The position numbers and the translations under genes were made by a program. The notes beneath the pieces are model-generated. The model searched no databases. It was not told the DNA's origin and worked only from the letters and a program-made list of their open reading frames with translations. This document shows, in pieces, positions 1 to 9,750 of a stretch of 64,000 nt of DNA. Positions within the stretch are counted from its first letter, which is position 1. The number at the start of each line of letters is the position of its first letter. Origin of the DNA: Tupaia tana (Eukaryota; Chordata; Mammalia; Scandentia; Tupaiidae); the NCBI GenBank assembly GCA_026018925.1, contig JAKSZU010000016.1, positions 3,161,501-3,225,500 of the forward strand, in the 5' to 3' direction.

Positions 1-121
1 GCCCTAGCTCTGCCATAGAGTGGGAGCAAGACGATAATTCTGTTAGCACTACCTTTACGTATTATTCTATCACTAATTTCATCTCTCTTGCTCTCTATCT
101 TTTTATTTTACAATCTTTTAA

Positions 122-286
122 AGAATTATTTATTTAATTTTATTTATTTATTCATTTATTTTAATTTGACCAGAGAGAAAGAAAGAGAGGGAAAGTGAGA
201 AAGTAAGCCACCAGGTCCAGGACTCAAACCGTGGTTAGCCAGGTGGGAGTGTCTAGTACCTTAACCACCACACCACCTGCTGGTCC
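122..286 (-). repeat. S2-type tRNA-derived SINE
   Basis: Read on the minus strand it opens with GGGACCAGCAGGTGGTGTGG and a tRNA-like B box (GGTTTGAGTCC), then passes directly to the TTTCTCACTTTC block and an AAAT-rich tail, which is the T/A-rich run at its left end on the plus strand. The tRNA-unrelated middle of S1 is missing, as in other S2 copies. Confidence 0.85.
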
Positions 287-492
287 CCTTCCCAAACAAT
301 TTTATTGAAATGTACCAAGATACATGGGCAGCACAAATGTATGAACAGGAAAAAAAATCACATGTACAATAATTTTTTTTAAAAACTGAACTTTAATTTG
401 AGGAGATATTAGTTCCCTTCTCCTTCCCCTTCCAAACTTCCAGTGTTTCCCTTATGGTTAAGTCTATTAACATAGCAGTAAACAAAGAAAGA

Positions 493-757
493 GGGAGCAG
501 CAGTTGACAATGGCTGTCACTGAACTCCCATGTAGCCGACCGCGGTTCGAGTCCCGGACCCGGTGGCTTAAACTCACGCCGGGCGCATGTGCATGCGTGC
601 CCAAGATCCCGAGAAGAGAATGGAGGAGAAGGGATTGTGGCGTGACCATCCCCTCTGGGGGGTGATTTCTCGCTTTCTGTCTCTCTGACTCTCTCTGTCT
701 GTCTGGCGAGCGCACTCACCCTGTAGCAAAAACCTCTCAAAAAAAAAATAATAAAAG
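493..757 (+). repeat. S1-type tRNA-derived SINE inside the HNRNPL pseudogene 3' flank
   Basis: Complete S1 copy: head, A-box-like segment, perfect B box GGTTCGAGTCC, GGGTGATTTCTCGC block and CTCTC-A tail. Short AAAGAAAGA-like repeats lie on both sides. It sits just beyond the recognisable 3'-UTR of the HNRNPL pseudogene and may separate it from its original poly(A) end. Confidence 0.9.
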
Positions 758-971
758 AAAGAAAAAGAACTTTTGCAAAACAAAAAGAAAACGGCATAAA
801 AGAAAGAAAAATGTTTTTCTGCTCGGATGGGACTCTTCCTAGGTGCCTGATGAGGCACGCTGAGTGGTGGAGAAATAACTGCAGTGTACGAGAAGGTTTC
901 ATGTGGTACAGAGGAAGCCCAAAGTCTGCAGGGCCCAGAGGAGGTGGTTCCCTCTGCCTGCTGATACTTTC
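758..971 (-). pseudogene. HNRNPL: HNRNPL processed pseudogene, 3' part (end of CDS and 3'-UTR)
   Basis: On the minus strand this matches the last coding segment of hnRNP L: DNA for the GLLEWES region (partly deleted), ETLGFL, then a degenerate FSTAQHAS C-terminus near 870-845. The start of the 3'-UTR follows (GGCACCTAGGAAGAGTCCC) and then a pyrimidine/T-rich stretch. It continues the segment at 3233-4745 across the inserted HAL1-like element. Substitutions and small deletions destroy the frame. Identification rests on remembered hnRNP L protein and mRNA. The far 3' boundary is uncertain because an S1 SINE abuts it. Confidence 0.8.
955..971 (-). repeat. Target-site duplication, 3' copy, of the HAL1-like insertion
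   Basis: On the minus strand this reads GAAAGTATCAGCAGGCA and follows the A-rich tail of the element. The partner at 3233-3249 reads GAAAGTATCCGCAGGCA, 16 of 17 bases identical. The duplicated bases are HNRNPL coding sequence. Confidence 0.9.
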
Positions 972-3232
972 TTTTTGTTTGTTTGTTTGTTTTGTTTTTG
1001 TTTGTTTGTTTGTTTGGGAGAAGGAGTGCTGTCTCTTTCTCTTTTTTTTCTCTTTAAATTTATTTATTTTTTACATTAATTCACTATACATTATTATAGC
1101 ATACAAATGAATTTTCCATCCAAATACACTGTATATTGGCTCAATCAAGCACATCAACATACATGTTATCAGCAAACAATTTTCCATTCTTATATCTTGT
1201 ATACTTTGTTTTTTGTTTTGCCATCCTTGATTCCCTATCCCTCCCCCTCTGCCTTGTCCCACCCTCCTCCCACATTGTCTTTGGTATCCATGGTTGCTTT
1301 CTATGCCTCCCCTCCCCCCCATTTAATTGATTTGCTAATTAACTTAATTAGTCTAAATATATCCAATAGCTGGCACGGCTGATATATACCTATACATGAA
1401 CCCAAGTCTGACTTTAGGCATAAACCTCAGTGAGTAGAATGAACATACTATAAAGTAGTACCTAGCTGGGGCTATATAGCTTACTGCAGTCATCAAATAT
1501 GCATTTTTTTTTCATTTCGATATGAACAGTTTTACTGGTTTTTTTTTTTCTCTTGAAACTTTTTTTTTAATTACTTAACATTCATTCCCTGAGCATCATC
1601 ACAACATACTAAATGTGGTTTCCCATCTAGAATAAACTGCATAGTGGCTTAATCATGCATGTTATCATCAATAATATTCCATTTCTACTTTCATACATCT
1701 GTATATGTACATATATGTTTTTTACCCCATGTTTGACCCTCTGCCCTTTCCCACTCTCTTATTACACTATCACTACTATATACAGTTGTCTTCCATTCCT
1801 TTTCCCCCAACATTTTGTTGGTCACACAATATCATAAGTAATCTAACTACTTTCAATAGCAAGTTCAGCTGGTAATTTCAAGAAAAGCAGTTTTGAACTG
1901 GTAATGATATTTCCTTGAAACTTAAACCTTAGAAACAGGTTAGTATTCTGTTCAAATAGTAGGTACATGAACCTATCGACAGCTCAAGACAGGACAAAAA
2001 TCCTTTAAAACCAGACAACAAAGCTTAGAAGAGAAGCAGCAATATTTTAGTCAAGTCACAGAATGTTGTTTCATCAGTTCAGTCTCATGTACTTAATCTT
2101 TCTTCTGTTGAGGTTCGATCTTCCAGATTGAATTCTGGGATATAATATGCATCTCCAGATATTGTCCCTACAATTAAGTTGCCCATTTTCTTAGTTTTTG
2201 AACTCTTATTTCTGTGTGTCTGCATTTAATTTTACTGACATAGCACTCCCTTAAGAACTTCTTGGAGATCTGGTCTGGTGCTGGTAAATTCTTTCAGGTT
2301 TTGTTTATCTGGGAATGTTCATGTCTTTTCTTCCCAAATGAACGATAATCTTTCTGGGTACAGTATTCTCGGTTGAAATTGCTTTTCCCTTAACACTTTG
2401 AATATATTTTCCCATTCTTTCCTCGCTCGCATTGTTTCCGATGAGAGATCTGCTGTTAGTCTGATGGGATACCCCTTGTAGGTAACTTGCCGTTTTTCTC
2501 TTGCCAATCTTAGTATCTTGTCTTTGTCTGTTGTTTTGGTCAATCTGGCTATAATGTGTCTTGGAGAAGATCTTCTTGGGTTGATTCTATTTGGGGTCCT
2601 CTGTATTTCTTGGGACTGAATCTTTGAGTGCCTCTCTAGGTTTGGAACGTTTTCTTGCAGGATTTCATGGAATAGATTATCAATGCCCTTATGAGTCTCT
2701 TCGCCTTCTAGGATGCCTATTATCCGAATGTTTGGGAGTTTGATGGTATCTAGTATTTCTTGTATATTAGTCTCAAATTTGGGGGCGATTTTCTCAGTCT
2801 TCGTGGTGGATTTTTCTAAGCTAGCTATTTTCTCTTCTAAGTCTGAGATTCTATTTTCTGTATGATCTAGTCTGCTTTTAATACTTTCAAGAGAGATTTT
2901 GACTTCCTGTATTATAGCCTTAATCTCTAACAGTTCCATCTGATTCTTTTGTAAAGTGTGAAATTCCTCTTTTAGATCTTGCATGAATTTCCTCACCTCC
3001 TGGAACTCGACAACTTCTTTCTCCTTCCTCTTCAGCAGTTCATTGTCTCTCTTTTCTTCCATCTCTGTTAATTTTGCCATTATGAATGTTCTGAATTCTT
3101 TATCAGACATTTCCATGAATTCCCTTGAACTGTGTGTGAATGAAGATGAGTTATCCTTTTCCTTTGGAGGAGAGGTATCTTCCTTCTTTCCCATATTTCT
3201 TGTGGTCCTGCAGCGATTTCTAGTCATCTGGT
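972..3232 (-). mobile_element. HAL1-like (ORF1-only L1 relative) retrotransposon, inserted in HNRNPL pseudogene
   Basis: In minus-strand order: four bases, an L1-type ORF1 (3227-2232), a roughly 1.2-kb 3' region with no reverse-transcriptase-like reading frame, and an A-rich tail (the T/G-rich run at 972-1016). ORF1 followed by 3'-UTR with no ORF2 is the defining layout of HAL1 (half-L1). Flanking 17-bp direct repeats show an ordinary target-primed insertion. The element starts practically at the ORF1 ATG, so it is either 5'-truncated exactly there or the family has almost no 5'-UTR. The 3' region holds two diverged homologous units (about 1060-1340 and 1570-1860). An internally deleted L1 is an alternative to HAL1. 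Confidence 0.85.
2232..3227 (-). pseudogene. L1/HAL1 ORF1 (RNA-binding ORF1p-like) with one in-frame stop
   Basis: L1 ORF1p is a trimeric nucleic-acid chaperone that coats the element RNA. Here the ATG is at 3227 (MTRNRCRTTRN). Next come a charged coiled coil (about residues 40-165, heptad-rich, with ENRISDLEEKI), an RRM-like part (LPNIRIIGILEGEETHKG) and the conserved C-terminal domain (RTPNRINPRRSSPRHII, TYKGYPIRLTADLS, NIFKVL, LYPERLSF). A TGA at 2319-2321 stops the frame after EEKT. The next 28 codons still read as normal ORF1 C-terminus (DKQNLKEFTSTRPDLQEVLK) to a TAA at 2232-2234. Apart from that TGA the frame is open over about 330 codons, so the copy is not very old. Confidence 0.9.
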
Positions 3233-3545
3233 TGCCTGCGGATACTTTCACAGGTGATGGCTGCTTCACTCCCAGCTCCCTGCAGATCTCCAAGAAGTTC
3301 TCCTCGATGGCCTCCAGGAGGCGTCGAAGGAATGCAGCACGTTGCCAGTGCTGGGTGCGGTTCTTGGCTGCCTGCTCCGGGGTGGAAATGGAGCTCCTCG
3401 ACTCACTGAAGTGTTTGTAACTGCAGGGCGCGCCTACCAGCCCACATGACTGTCCGGGCACAAGAGCTGGCTGCTTAGAGACACATTCAGCTTTTGCCGG
3501 AATGTGAAGCTGTTGAGGTGGGGAATGGCCCGGTCCACAGCACAA
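2319..3545 (-). other. Open reading frame fusing hnRNP L RRM-region sequence to L1/HAL1 ORF1
   Basis: A 408-codon frame starts in the HNRNPL pseudogene. Residues about 20-105 match hnRNP L around VSKQPA, SCSYKDFSES and FSTPEQAAKNR. At residue 107 it passes in frame into the ORF1 ATG and runs to the TGA at 2319. The hnRNP L part includes the region before and inside the last RRM. No promoter or splice evidence is visible, so expression is unproven and the frame may simply be fortuitous. It is listed because it is the longest open frame in the window and is truly composite. Confidence 0.75.
3233..3249 (-). repeat. Target-site duplication, 5' copy, of the HAL1-like insertion
   Basis: Minus-strand GAAAGTATCCGCAGGCA, directly before the element's first bases. 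It pairs with 955-971. The upstream context CCTGT/GAAAG is a loose match to the L1 endonuclease TT/AAAA nick preference. Confidence 0.9.
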
Positions 3546-4745
3546 CCCTCAGTCCCCTCCACCACACGACCTGCTAGCTTTTCATGAATGTCACCTCCTC
3601 CGCATTGCCCTACAGGCAGAAGACATTGAAGATTCTGTCACAGTTTATCTTAGATTGATCCATGCCGTAGACCAGGAGCACAAGGCTGTCAGCGTTGGTC
3701 TGTACTCGGGTGCTGGTGGTTAGGGGATGCCCACATTGAGGGCCATAGTGGCCTGGCCCCGATGGTGACCCCCCCCACGGAGCCCATCCTTCTCCCTTCT
3801 AGTGAGGTGGCGGGTGTAGCCCTCATCATGGTAATGGCTGTGGGACCGCCGTGGGGCCCTCCATACTCTGCTGGATGATCTCCCAGGAGAGGGGGCTGCC
3901 TCGGGCGTTTGCTGGGGTTGCTGCCAGGGTCACCTTGTCCACTGAGGTTGGGATTTGTGTAGTCCCCAGTGTCCTGATGGTTCCTAAACACATCCCAGCG
4001 GGTAGGCTTTGCATATTCAGTCTTCAGAGTACAACAGCCAGAGAAGACAGCCCCATGGAGCGAGGCCGTGGCCCGCTGGGCACTTTGCACAGTCAGACTG
4101 AACCATGGCCTGGATTCCGTTCTTCCAGAAAATGACAACCTCTGAACAGGGCCGCGGGGATTACACGGGTGAAGAACATCCATGGTAATGGAGTAGGTGG
4201 GGTTCGGGATGGTAAAGAGAAGCACACTCTTGATGCCCTGAGAGTCATCCGAGTCCCGGGCCGGAGACCTTCTGGCCGGTAAGAGTAGTTGACAAAAGCT
4301 GGTGACCCGCAATCTAGATCTGGCTGTCGGCCATGTAGTTCACTGCGTGGCAAGGCCCTGACACGTCTTCAAAGCCCACCAGCGCTTGTCTCTTTGGGCA
4401 CTGCCCCCCGTAGCTGACGGGTCCACCTCCTGCCAGGCCTCCACGAGGACAGCTTCCACCACGCGACAGTCAGGCCCTGGTGTGGACAGCTGGGGACGCA
4501 GGGGGTTTGTGTGGGTCGTGGTACTTCTCCCTGCCGCTGCCGCTGCCGCCTGCCACCGGGATCCTCCACCACCAGCTGGAGGCGGCCTTGTCAGTTGTCA
4601 GCCACTTCCGGCCGGCTGCCCTCACCACCGCTGTAACAGCAGCCACCTTGGCCCTCCCGGCTGTCACCTCCACCATCGCTCCCCACCGCCTCAGCTGCTC
4701 GTCAGCTGCTGCCTCTGCTCCAGTCGCAGCTGCTCTAATGTTTCT
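3233..4745 (-). pseudogene. HNRNPL: HNRNPL processed pseudogene, 5' and central part
   Basis: hnRNP L is a nuclear RRM protein that regulates splicing through CA-rich RNA. Minus-strand translation in shifting frames matches it in order: the N-terminal EQRQQPDEQRRRSGAM area (4735-4670), YDDPHKTPASPVVHIRG (about 4520), IAGHPAFVNYS (4310), SVLLFTI.NP.YSIT.DVL (4230), VQSAQRA.ASL.GA (4090), CCTLK.EYAKPTR (4020), the DYTNPNLSGQGDPGSNP linker (3960-3910), RQPPLLGDHPAEYGGPHGG (3900-3850), and the last RRM region up to 3233. The coding sequence is contiguous across many exons, so it is a retrocopy. Several frameshifts and stops are visible, for example a stop in the segment before IAGHPAF. The remaining 3' end lies at 758-971, beyond the HAL1-like insertion. 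Confidence 0.92.
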
Positions 4746-4765
4746 CTCTTAAAAATAAAATCACA

Positions 4766-5020
4766 GGGGCCGACCGTGTAGTGCCGAGATCGAATGCTGT
4801 CACTGAGAGGTGGATCCCACATGGCCTACAAGGGCTCGAATCCTGCCCCCGAAGCTTGAAAACCAGCTGGGTATGTGCAGTGAGCATGTCCAAAATCCTG
4901 ACGGGATGGAGAACGGAGGACAGGGGGTTGCAGGGTGGTCACACCCCACGGGGAGAACAAACTGTCACTCTCTCATGTGCACGTCGAGTCCACAGACCCT
5001 CTGGCAAATAAATAAACCCA
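4766..5020 (+). repeat. S3-type tRNA-derived SINE
   Basis: Head GGGGCCGACCGTGTAGTGCC, a B-box-like GGCTCGAATCC, AGCTTGAAAACCAGC body, AATCCTGACGGGATGGAG block and tail CCTCTGGCAAATAAATAAA. It lies about 20 bp beyond the 5' end of the HNRNPL pseudogene. Confidence 0.8.
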
Positions 5021-5176
5021 GAGAAAAGCAAGGAGCCCAGGTTTCCAGAGATACACGGAACGGGTTAAAAGGTACAGTGGAGGTCCGGGTGGTGCTGTTT
5101 TTTTAACTGAAAGAAAGTCGAGGTAAAGAATAAATAATTATGAAATTTAAAGCAAACAAACAAAAAATACAATGGA

Positions 5177-5330
5177 GGGCCAGCAGGTGGTGTGATGGTT
5201 AAGGCACTGGACTCCCACATGGTCAATTACGGTTCGAGTCCCAGACCTGAAGGCTTGCTTGCTCACTTTCTCTCTGTCTCTGGTGAATAAATAATAATAA
5301 TAATATAAATAAAATAAATAATTCTAAAAT
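5177..5330 (+). repeat. S2-type tRNA-derived SINE
   Basis: GGGCCAGCAGGTGGTGTGAT head, B box GGTTCGAGTCC, direct step to GCTCACTTTCTCTC, then an (AAT)n/(AAAT)n tail. Confidence 0.9.
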
Positions 5331-5345
5331 AAAGTACAGTGGATA

Positions 5346-5600
5346 GGGGCCATCAATCAGGTGGCATAGTGGTTAAGGTCCTGGACTCCCACATAGCCAA
5401 CCAACCACAGTTCGAGTCCCAAACCCAACAGCTTGAAACTCATGCCAGGCATGTGTGTGCATACCCAATACACTGAGAAGAGAATGGAAGAGAAGGGATT
5501 GTGGTGTGGCCATCCCCCCAGGAGTGATTTCTTGTTTTCTGTCTCTCTGGCTAGCACAAGTCCCGTGTAGCAAAAATCTCTTTCAAAAACTAAAACTAAC
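5346..5600 (+). repeat. S1-type tRNA-derived SINE (diverged)
   Basis: Head GGGGCCATCAATCAGGTGGC, a small duplication CCAACCAACCA before the B box GTTCGAGTCC, the GAGAATGGAAGAGAAGG body and a short A-rich end. Immediately downstream of an S2 copy in the same orientation. Confidence 0.85.
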
Positions 5601-6083
5601 ACAATGGACAATGAGAACATAAGAAAAGATGAACAAAAGCAATAATATACGAGATGGATAGCCGTGATACCAGTTGGGATTTTTAGTCAGGTACCAAGGT
5701 TCTTAGTAAACAAAGCAAGAAACAATAGTTAGATTTTGTTTTTTTAACTGTTTCATCTGTAATGTTGGAACCAAAAAATACATGGAAATTATTAGATGAT
5801 TATGAGTATTTCTCACCTAGTGTCTAATACTAACTAAACACTCAAAAGTTAATTAAATTTGAGTCAAATATTTCTTGAGTGCCTGCTACAGCAAGACCAC
5901 TAAAAGTTTAAAATTCTACATAATGTTAAAGATGTTATTTATTAACCTGTGGTTAATAAATAAATAACCTGAGATATCATGTGCTAAAACAAGTGGATTG
6001 CCTACAATTACCTCATCACCACCAGTGGCTAAAAAACAATCTCTGTACTGTTTTTGTTTTCCTGTAGAGAATTTGAAATTTCA
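5601..6083 (+). other. Unannotated AT-rich sequence
   Basis: No gene or clear repeat seen. A short segment near 5862-5900 (AATATTTCTTGAGTGCCTG) resembles the 3' end of L2/MIR elements but is too short to assign. Confidence 0.5.
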
Positions 6084-6327
6084 GGTTGGTTTTGTGGCCT
6101 GATGGTTAAGGGAGTTGGTTCCCACATGGCTGACCTCAAGGTTCGAATCTATACCCTGGCAGCTTAAAAACCACACCAGTTGCCCCAAATCAGAACAGAA
6201 TGGAGAAATAGAGAAGGGATTCTGAGGCATGACCATTCTCCATTAGGAAGTGCTCCCTCCCTTTCCCTCCCCCATCTCTTTGTCTCTCTAGGGTGAGCAC
6301 ATGTATCTTCTGGCCTTTCAAAAAAGA
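6084..6327 (+). repeat. S3-type tRNA-derived SINE with TSD
   Basis: Head GGTTGGTTTTGTGGCCTGAT, B box GGTTCGAATCT, AGCTTAAAAACCACACCAG body and TCTGGCCTTTCAAAA end. The flanks share GAATTTGAAATTT (before 6083) and GAATTTGAATTTT (from about 6328), a probable target-site duplication. Confidence 0.82.
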
Positions 6328-6344
6328 ATTTGAATTTTTTTTAA

Positions 6345-7217
6345 AAAATAAAATTTCTATAAATCTAGGAAAAAATGTGTTCCATAGACAATGTTCAGTG
6401 ACATGTCTTCCCCATGTGCTCTTACCACTCCCACATATTTCCAGTTCATACAGAGTTGGAATATGCTAAATCTTTTCTTGTTTAATCAGTATCTTTTCTT
6501 GTTTATTCAGTATCTTTACACACACAAAACACACCTACACAATAAAAACAAACACCCCTAAATACAAATCCACACATGTACATATGTCTAACATACCTAA
6601 ACATACAGTAATGGCTAGAACAGATGATTACAATGTTCAAGGATACAGAATTAAAAATCTGAGAGTACTGAATTTATTTAGCACATCTGATTGGTGCAAG
6701 CAGAAGAGACTTTGCCTCCCAGATCTTACATCAGTCTTTTCATAGCTTTCTATTATGTGTGGTTTAACCTACACGGTAACAAACATTTTGTCTCTGACAC
6801 TCTACTAAGTTGTCACCTACAGGAAACTAGATTACCCTGTCGGACCCTATAAGACCTTGAAAAGAAACTCGCCATCTATCCAGAAAGGTTAAAGTATTTC
6901 TCACTCTATTCTATATTTCCCCTATTGTGGAATAGATCACAATTTCAGACGGGATGCTGCAGTTTGCTCTGGGAACGGACTTCGCACTGCGGGGTAGTTT
7001 CCCCTGCTCTGTGCTGCTCCTCTCGGGACGGCCCGAAGGCTGTGTGAGTCTGTGTAAGGAGCAGGAGAGTCACAGTCACACCACACTGCCCATCTGTGAT
7101 TTGAGAGTCCCGGGAGCAAGCGATACACAGTAGCTTATGTTCGACTTCAATGGTCGCGTTTCTCTCAGAGTGTAGGTGACAGAAGAGAGTTCTCATGCTC
7201 TGTCTGGCTGCATGTCA
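6345..7217 (+). other. Unique sequence, no feature recognised
   Basis: AT-rich to about 6900, including an AC-rich patch at about 6517-6600. A GC-richer part (6940-7200) has two overlapping short open frames on the minus strand that match nothing I know. Nothing further is supportable. Confidence 0.5.
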
Positions 7218-7385
7218 AAAAAGACGGGCTTTGGAATCAGGCAGGTGTGGGTTCAAGCCCTAGAACCATGATTGTTTATTTGGAAAAACAGTTTAACTAC
7301 ACCAAACGTCCCCATTTTTAGAATAAGGGTAATACTACATACTTCACAGGATGTATTTGAAAGGGACTGGTTCACAATAGACTCT
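7218..7385 (+). repeat. MIR-like ancient SINE
   Basis: Carries the MIR order: TTTGGAATCAGGCAGGTGTG with GGTTCAAGCCC, then AAACAGTTTAACTAC, a CCATTTTTAGAATAAGGGTAA variant of the usual 'counts/blank' block and CTTCACAGGATGTATTTGAA. Highly diverged, as expected of MIR. Confidence 0.75.
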
Positions 7386-7514
7386 TAGACTATTAGTGTT
7401 TTTTTTTCCAATTTATTATTCATGGCATCAAAATAATTATTTAACAGAAAATGCTGTCTTGTAAAGTAGCTGTCTTTTACTTTTTACCTATCTGCTTTAG
7501 TAAGTTATAAAGGG

Positions 7515-7520
7515 TCTTAG
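7515..7520. repeat. 6-bp target-site duplication (left) of solo LTR
   Basis: TCTTAG directly before the LTR terminus TGCCGGGG. Repeated at 8531-8536. Confidence 0.8.
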
Positions 7521-8530
7521 TGCCGGGGACCAGCCTCGGCGGGGGTGGGTTATCTCGACGGAGGCGGCGCAGGTAAACAGAAGACACAGGCCTCGATGCC
7601 TTTTCACGCACGTCCTATGCCGGACACTCCCCAAAGATCGCTCTCTGAGGAGTGACAACTGCTAGGAATCATCGTGCCTTTTTATTGAAAATGTGTTACA
7701 TGCAAGTAAATGGGAGAGGGGCTGCGTGCTTTCAATTATCAGCTCATAAAGGTTTTAACAAAAGAGAACATAGATTCTATTCAGGGTTGGATTAAGGGTG
7801 GGTGTCGGGCATTTCCGCAATTGTAGGTGGGTCTCCATAGAATGCAGTTTCAGGAAGGTGGTTCCGGTAAGCAGCAGCACAGCAGCCATCTTGTGATTAC
7901 TGGGAATGGCTCTGAGAAAAGAAAATCTCAAGAATAGATATTAGTTCCTATGGATCTTAACAAAGAATGATACTTACATAGTTTTATAGGGATCTAAAAC
8001 TTGATTTGAGGAGTCCTAAAATATTTATCTATTTCACTTGGTGAAGGCAGGGGGGTGGTCCTGGGCCAGTTTTGGCCTAATCCTATTTTACATAAAGAAA
8101 GGATTAAGTTTACCTTAAATGTATTTTGAAGGGCCTTCCAAAGACCATTTCCACCTAGATAGAACTTCAGCCCACCCTCTACTGTGACCATGGAGATAAA
8201 GCATTGTAGTAGGTGATTATAGCAAAGGGGAGCGGTCGGGGGAGTTCCTGGAAAATTTTATCATATACTCAGGATGTATAAGAGAGCTATGCAATTCTTT
8301 TATAGTAGTAAATTGGGGAGTCAGAGGGGGGTCGCTTCCCAGCAAGGCTACCAGTTTTCTGGAGCAAATAGCAAGCAGCCTTGCTGACATGCTAATTGAC
8401 CCAAGCTTTGTTCCAAGGTCAGGGGGTGCACAACAGTGGCTTTGCCAGCATATTGATCTTGACCAGAAGGAGCTCAAAGGTCTGGGGGGCTCAGACAGAT
8501 CCTGGGGCCTCGCTGGGTCGGACTCCTCCA
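7521..8530 (-). mobile_element. Solo LTR of an endogenous retrovirus (ERV2/ERVK-like)
   Basis: The plus strand starts TGCCGGGGACC and ends GACTCCTCCA, giving TG...CA ends, flanked by identical TCTTAG hexamers. A 6-bp duplication is typical of ERV2 (betaretrovirus-like) integrases, whereas ERV1 usually gives 4 bp and ERVL 5 bp. On the minus strand an AATAAA polyadenylation signal lies at about 7682-7688, followed by a roughly 160-bp R/U5-like part, so the LTR reads right to left with a long U3 (8530-7700). No internal gag, pol or env sequence is attached, consistent with recombination between two LTRs. Confidence 0.82.
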
Positions 8531-8536
8531 TCTTAG
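8531..8536. repeat. 6-bp target-site duplication (right) of solo LTR
   Basis: TCTTAG following the LTR terminal CA. Partner of 7515-7520. Confidence 0.8.
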
Positions 8537-8656
8537 AAAAGTTTATTTTTTTTAAATTTTCAAGCTAAAATCATATTTTATTATTGACAATACTGCTGTT
8601 CATTAATAATGGAATTCTGTAGTTTCCTCCATTTTACTCAGTAGAAAATGTATCTG

Positions 8657-8925
8657 GGGACCATCAATTAGTGTAATGGCTATGTCACTGGACTCCCACG
8701 TAGTCGACCGCGGTTTGCGTCCCGGACCCGGTGGCTTAAAACTCACGCCGGGCACGTGTGCATGCGTGCCCAAGATCCCGAGAGGAGAATGGAGGAGAAG
8801 GGATTGCGGCGTGGCCATCCCCCCTGGGGGGTGATTTCTCACTTTCTGTCTCTCTGTCTCTCTCTGTCTGGCGAGCACAAGCGCCCTATAGCGAAAACCT
8901 CTTCAAAAAAAAAAAAAAAAGAGAA
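8657..8925 (+). repeat. S1-type SINE with perfect 14-bp TSD
   Basis: Well-preserved S1 copy. AGAAAATGTATCTG occurs immediately before (8643-8656) and after (8926-8939) the element, a perfect target-site duplication. This indicates fairly recent insertion. Confidence 0.95.
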
Positions 8926-8939
8926 AGAAAATGTATCTG

Positions 8940-9750
8940 TTATTTATTGAATGAGAAATTAAAAAGAGACTGTAACTTTTCAAATTTTTAATGAATGTCA
9001 TAGCACTTTTCACACTGCCCACTAGTGATATAAAACTAAAACAAAGATAATTTTGACAACACGTGAAGGTCCGTGATTGTATTCATGTCATGGGTTTGAC
9101 TTGGTCCTGAGGTCTACATCAGAGACCTCAGTAGTTCACCTGAGTGTCCGTGACTCTCTGTCGGAAATCTAGCGGCGGTCGAAGAGCTGCCAGTCGAGCA
9201 GTGTTTGGACAGACAGCGGCGACTCTCACCAGCAGCCTAACGGCACGCTCTTCCTGTTTAGCTGGTACTTAGTGATTCCACGTGGCTGAACTTTCTCCCC
9301 CAAATTGAGCCAGTAGTCTGATGAGTGGACTCAGATAATTACAGTGGCACATATTCACCAAAACTTTGCTGAAGTTTCTCTAGCTTGATACTGTTACTTG
9401 TCTTATAAATGGCTAGTGTGTGTTAGATCTGACCAATGCCAAAAGTCAATTGCATTAGTGTAACCTATTGTATATCATACAGATATTGACATCTACGCAC
9501 AATGTCGAGCACCCAAAGAAAGTTAAAAATATTGCCAGATAATCAGCGGGTCTTCTAGACCCATTAAATGTTCAAATATTTAGTGAACATATTTTGTCAA
9601 CTCTTTTTTGTTTTTAGTACAAAGATAGTCCCAGCCAATCTAAAGATGCGGTATAAAGACGCACATTTGCTTAGTATAAGAAATGAAAAAGGGTGTCAAA
9701 TCCTGTTTATTATTTTTAGAAAGTAAAAGATCTGGTTTAAGATGTTTCTC
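8940..9750 (+). other. Unique sequence, no feature recognised
   Basis: No repeat, RNA gene or convincing open frame is visible in about 800 bp. Confidence 0.5.

Noticed and set aside
3689..4312. 207-codon minus-strand open frame as a gene
   Set aside because: It is the central part of the HNRNPL retropseudogene reading through frameshifts. There is no intact RRM and no start context.
2319..4745. Chimeric retrocopy made by template switching from HAL1/L1 RNA to HNRNPL mRNA
   Set aside because: The missing HNRNPL 3' end reappears at 758-971 and the junctions carry a 17-bp direct repeat, so a later insertion of the element explains everything.
7521..8530. Paired LTRs or full provirus
   Set aside because: Only one LTR lies between the two TCTTAG copies and no gag, pol or env sequence is attached.
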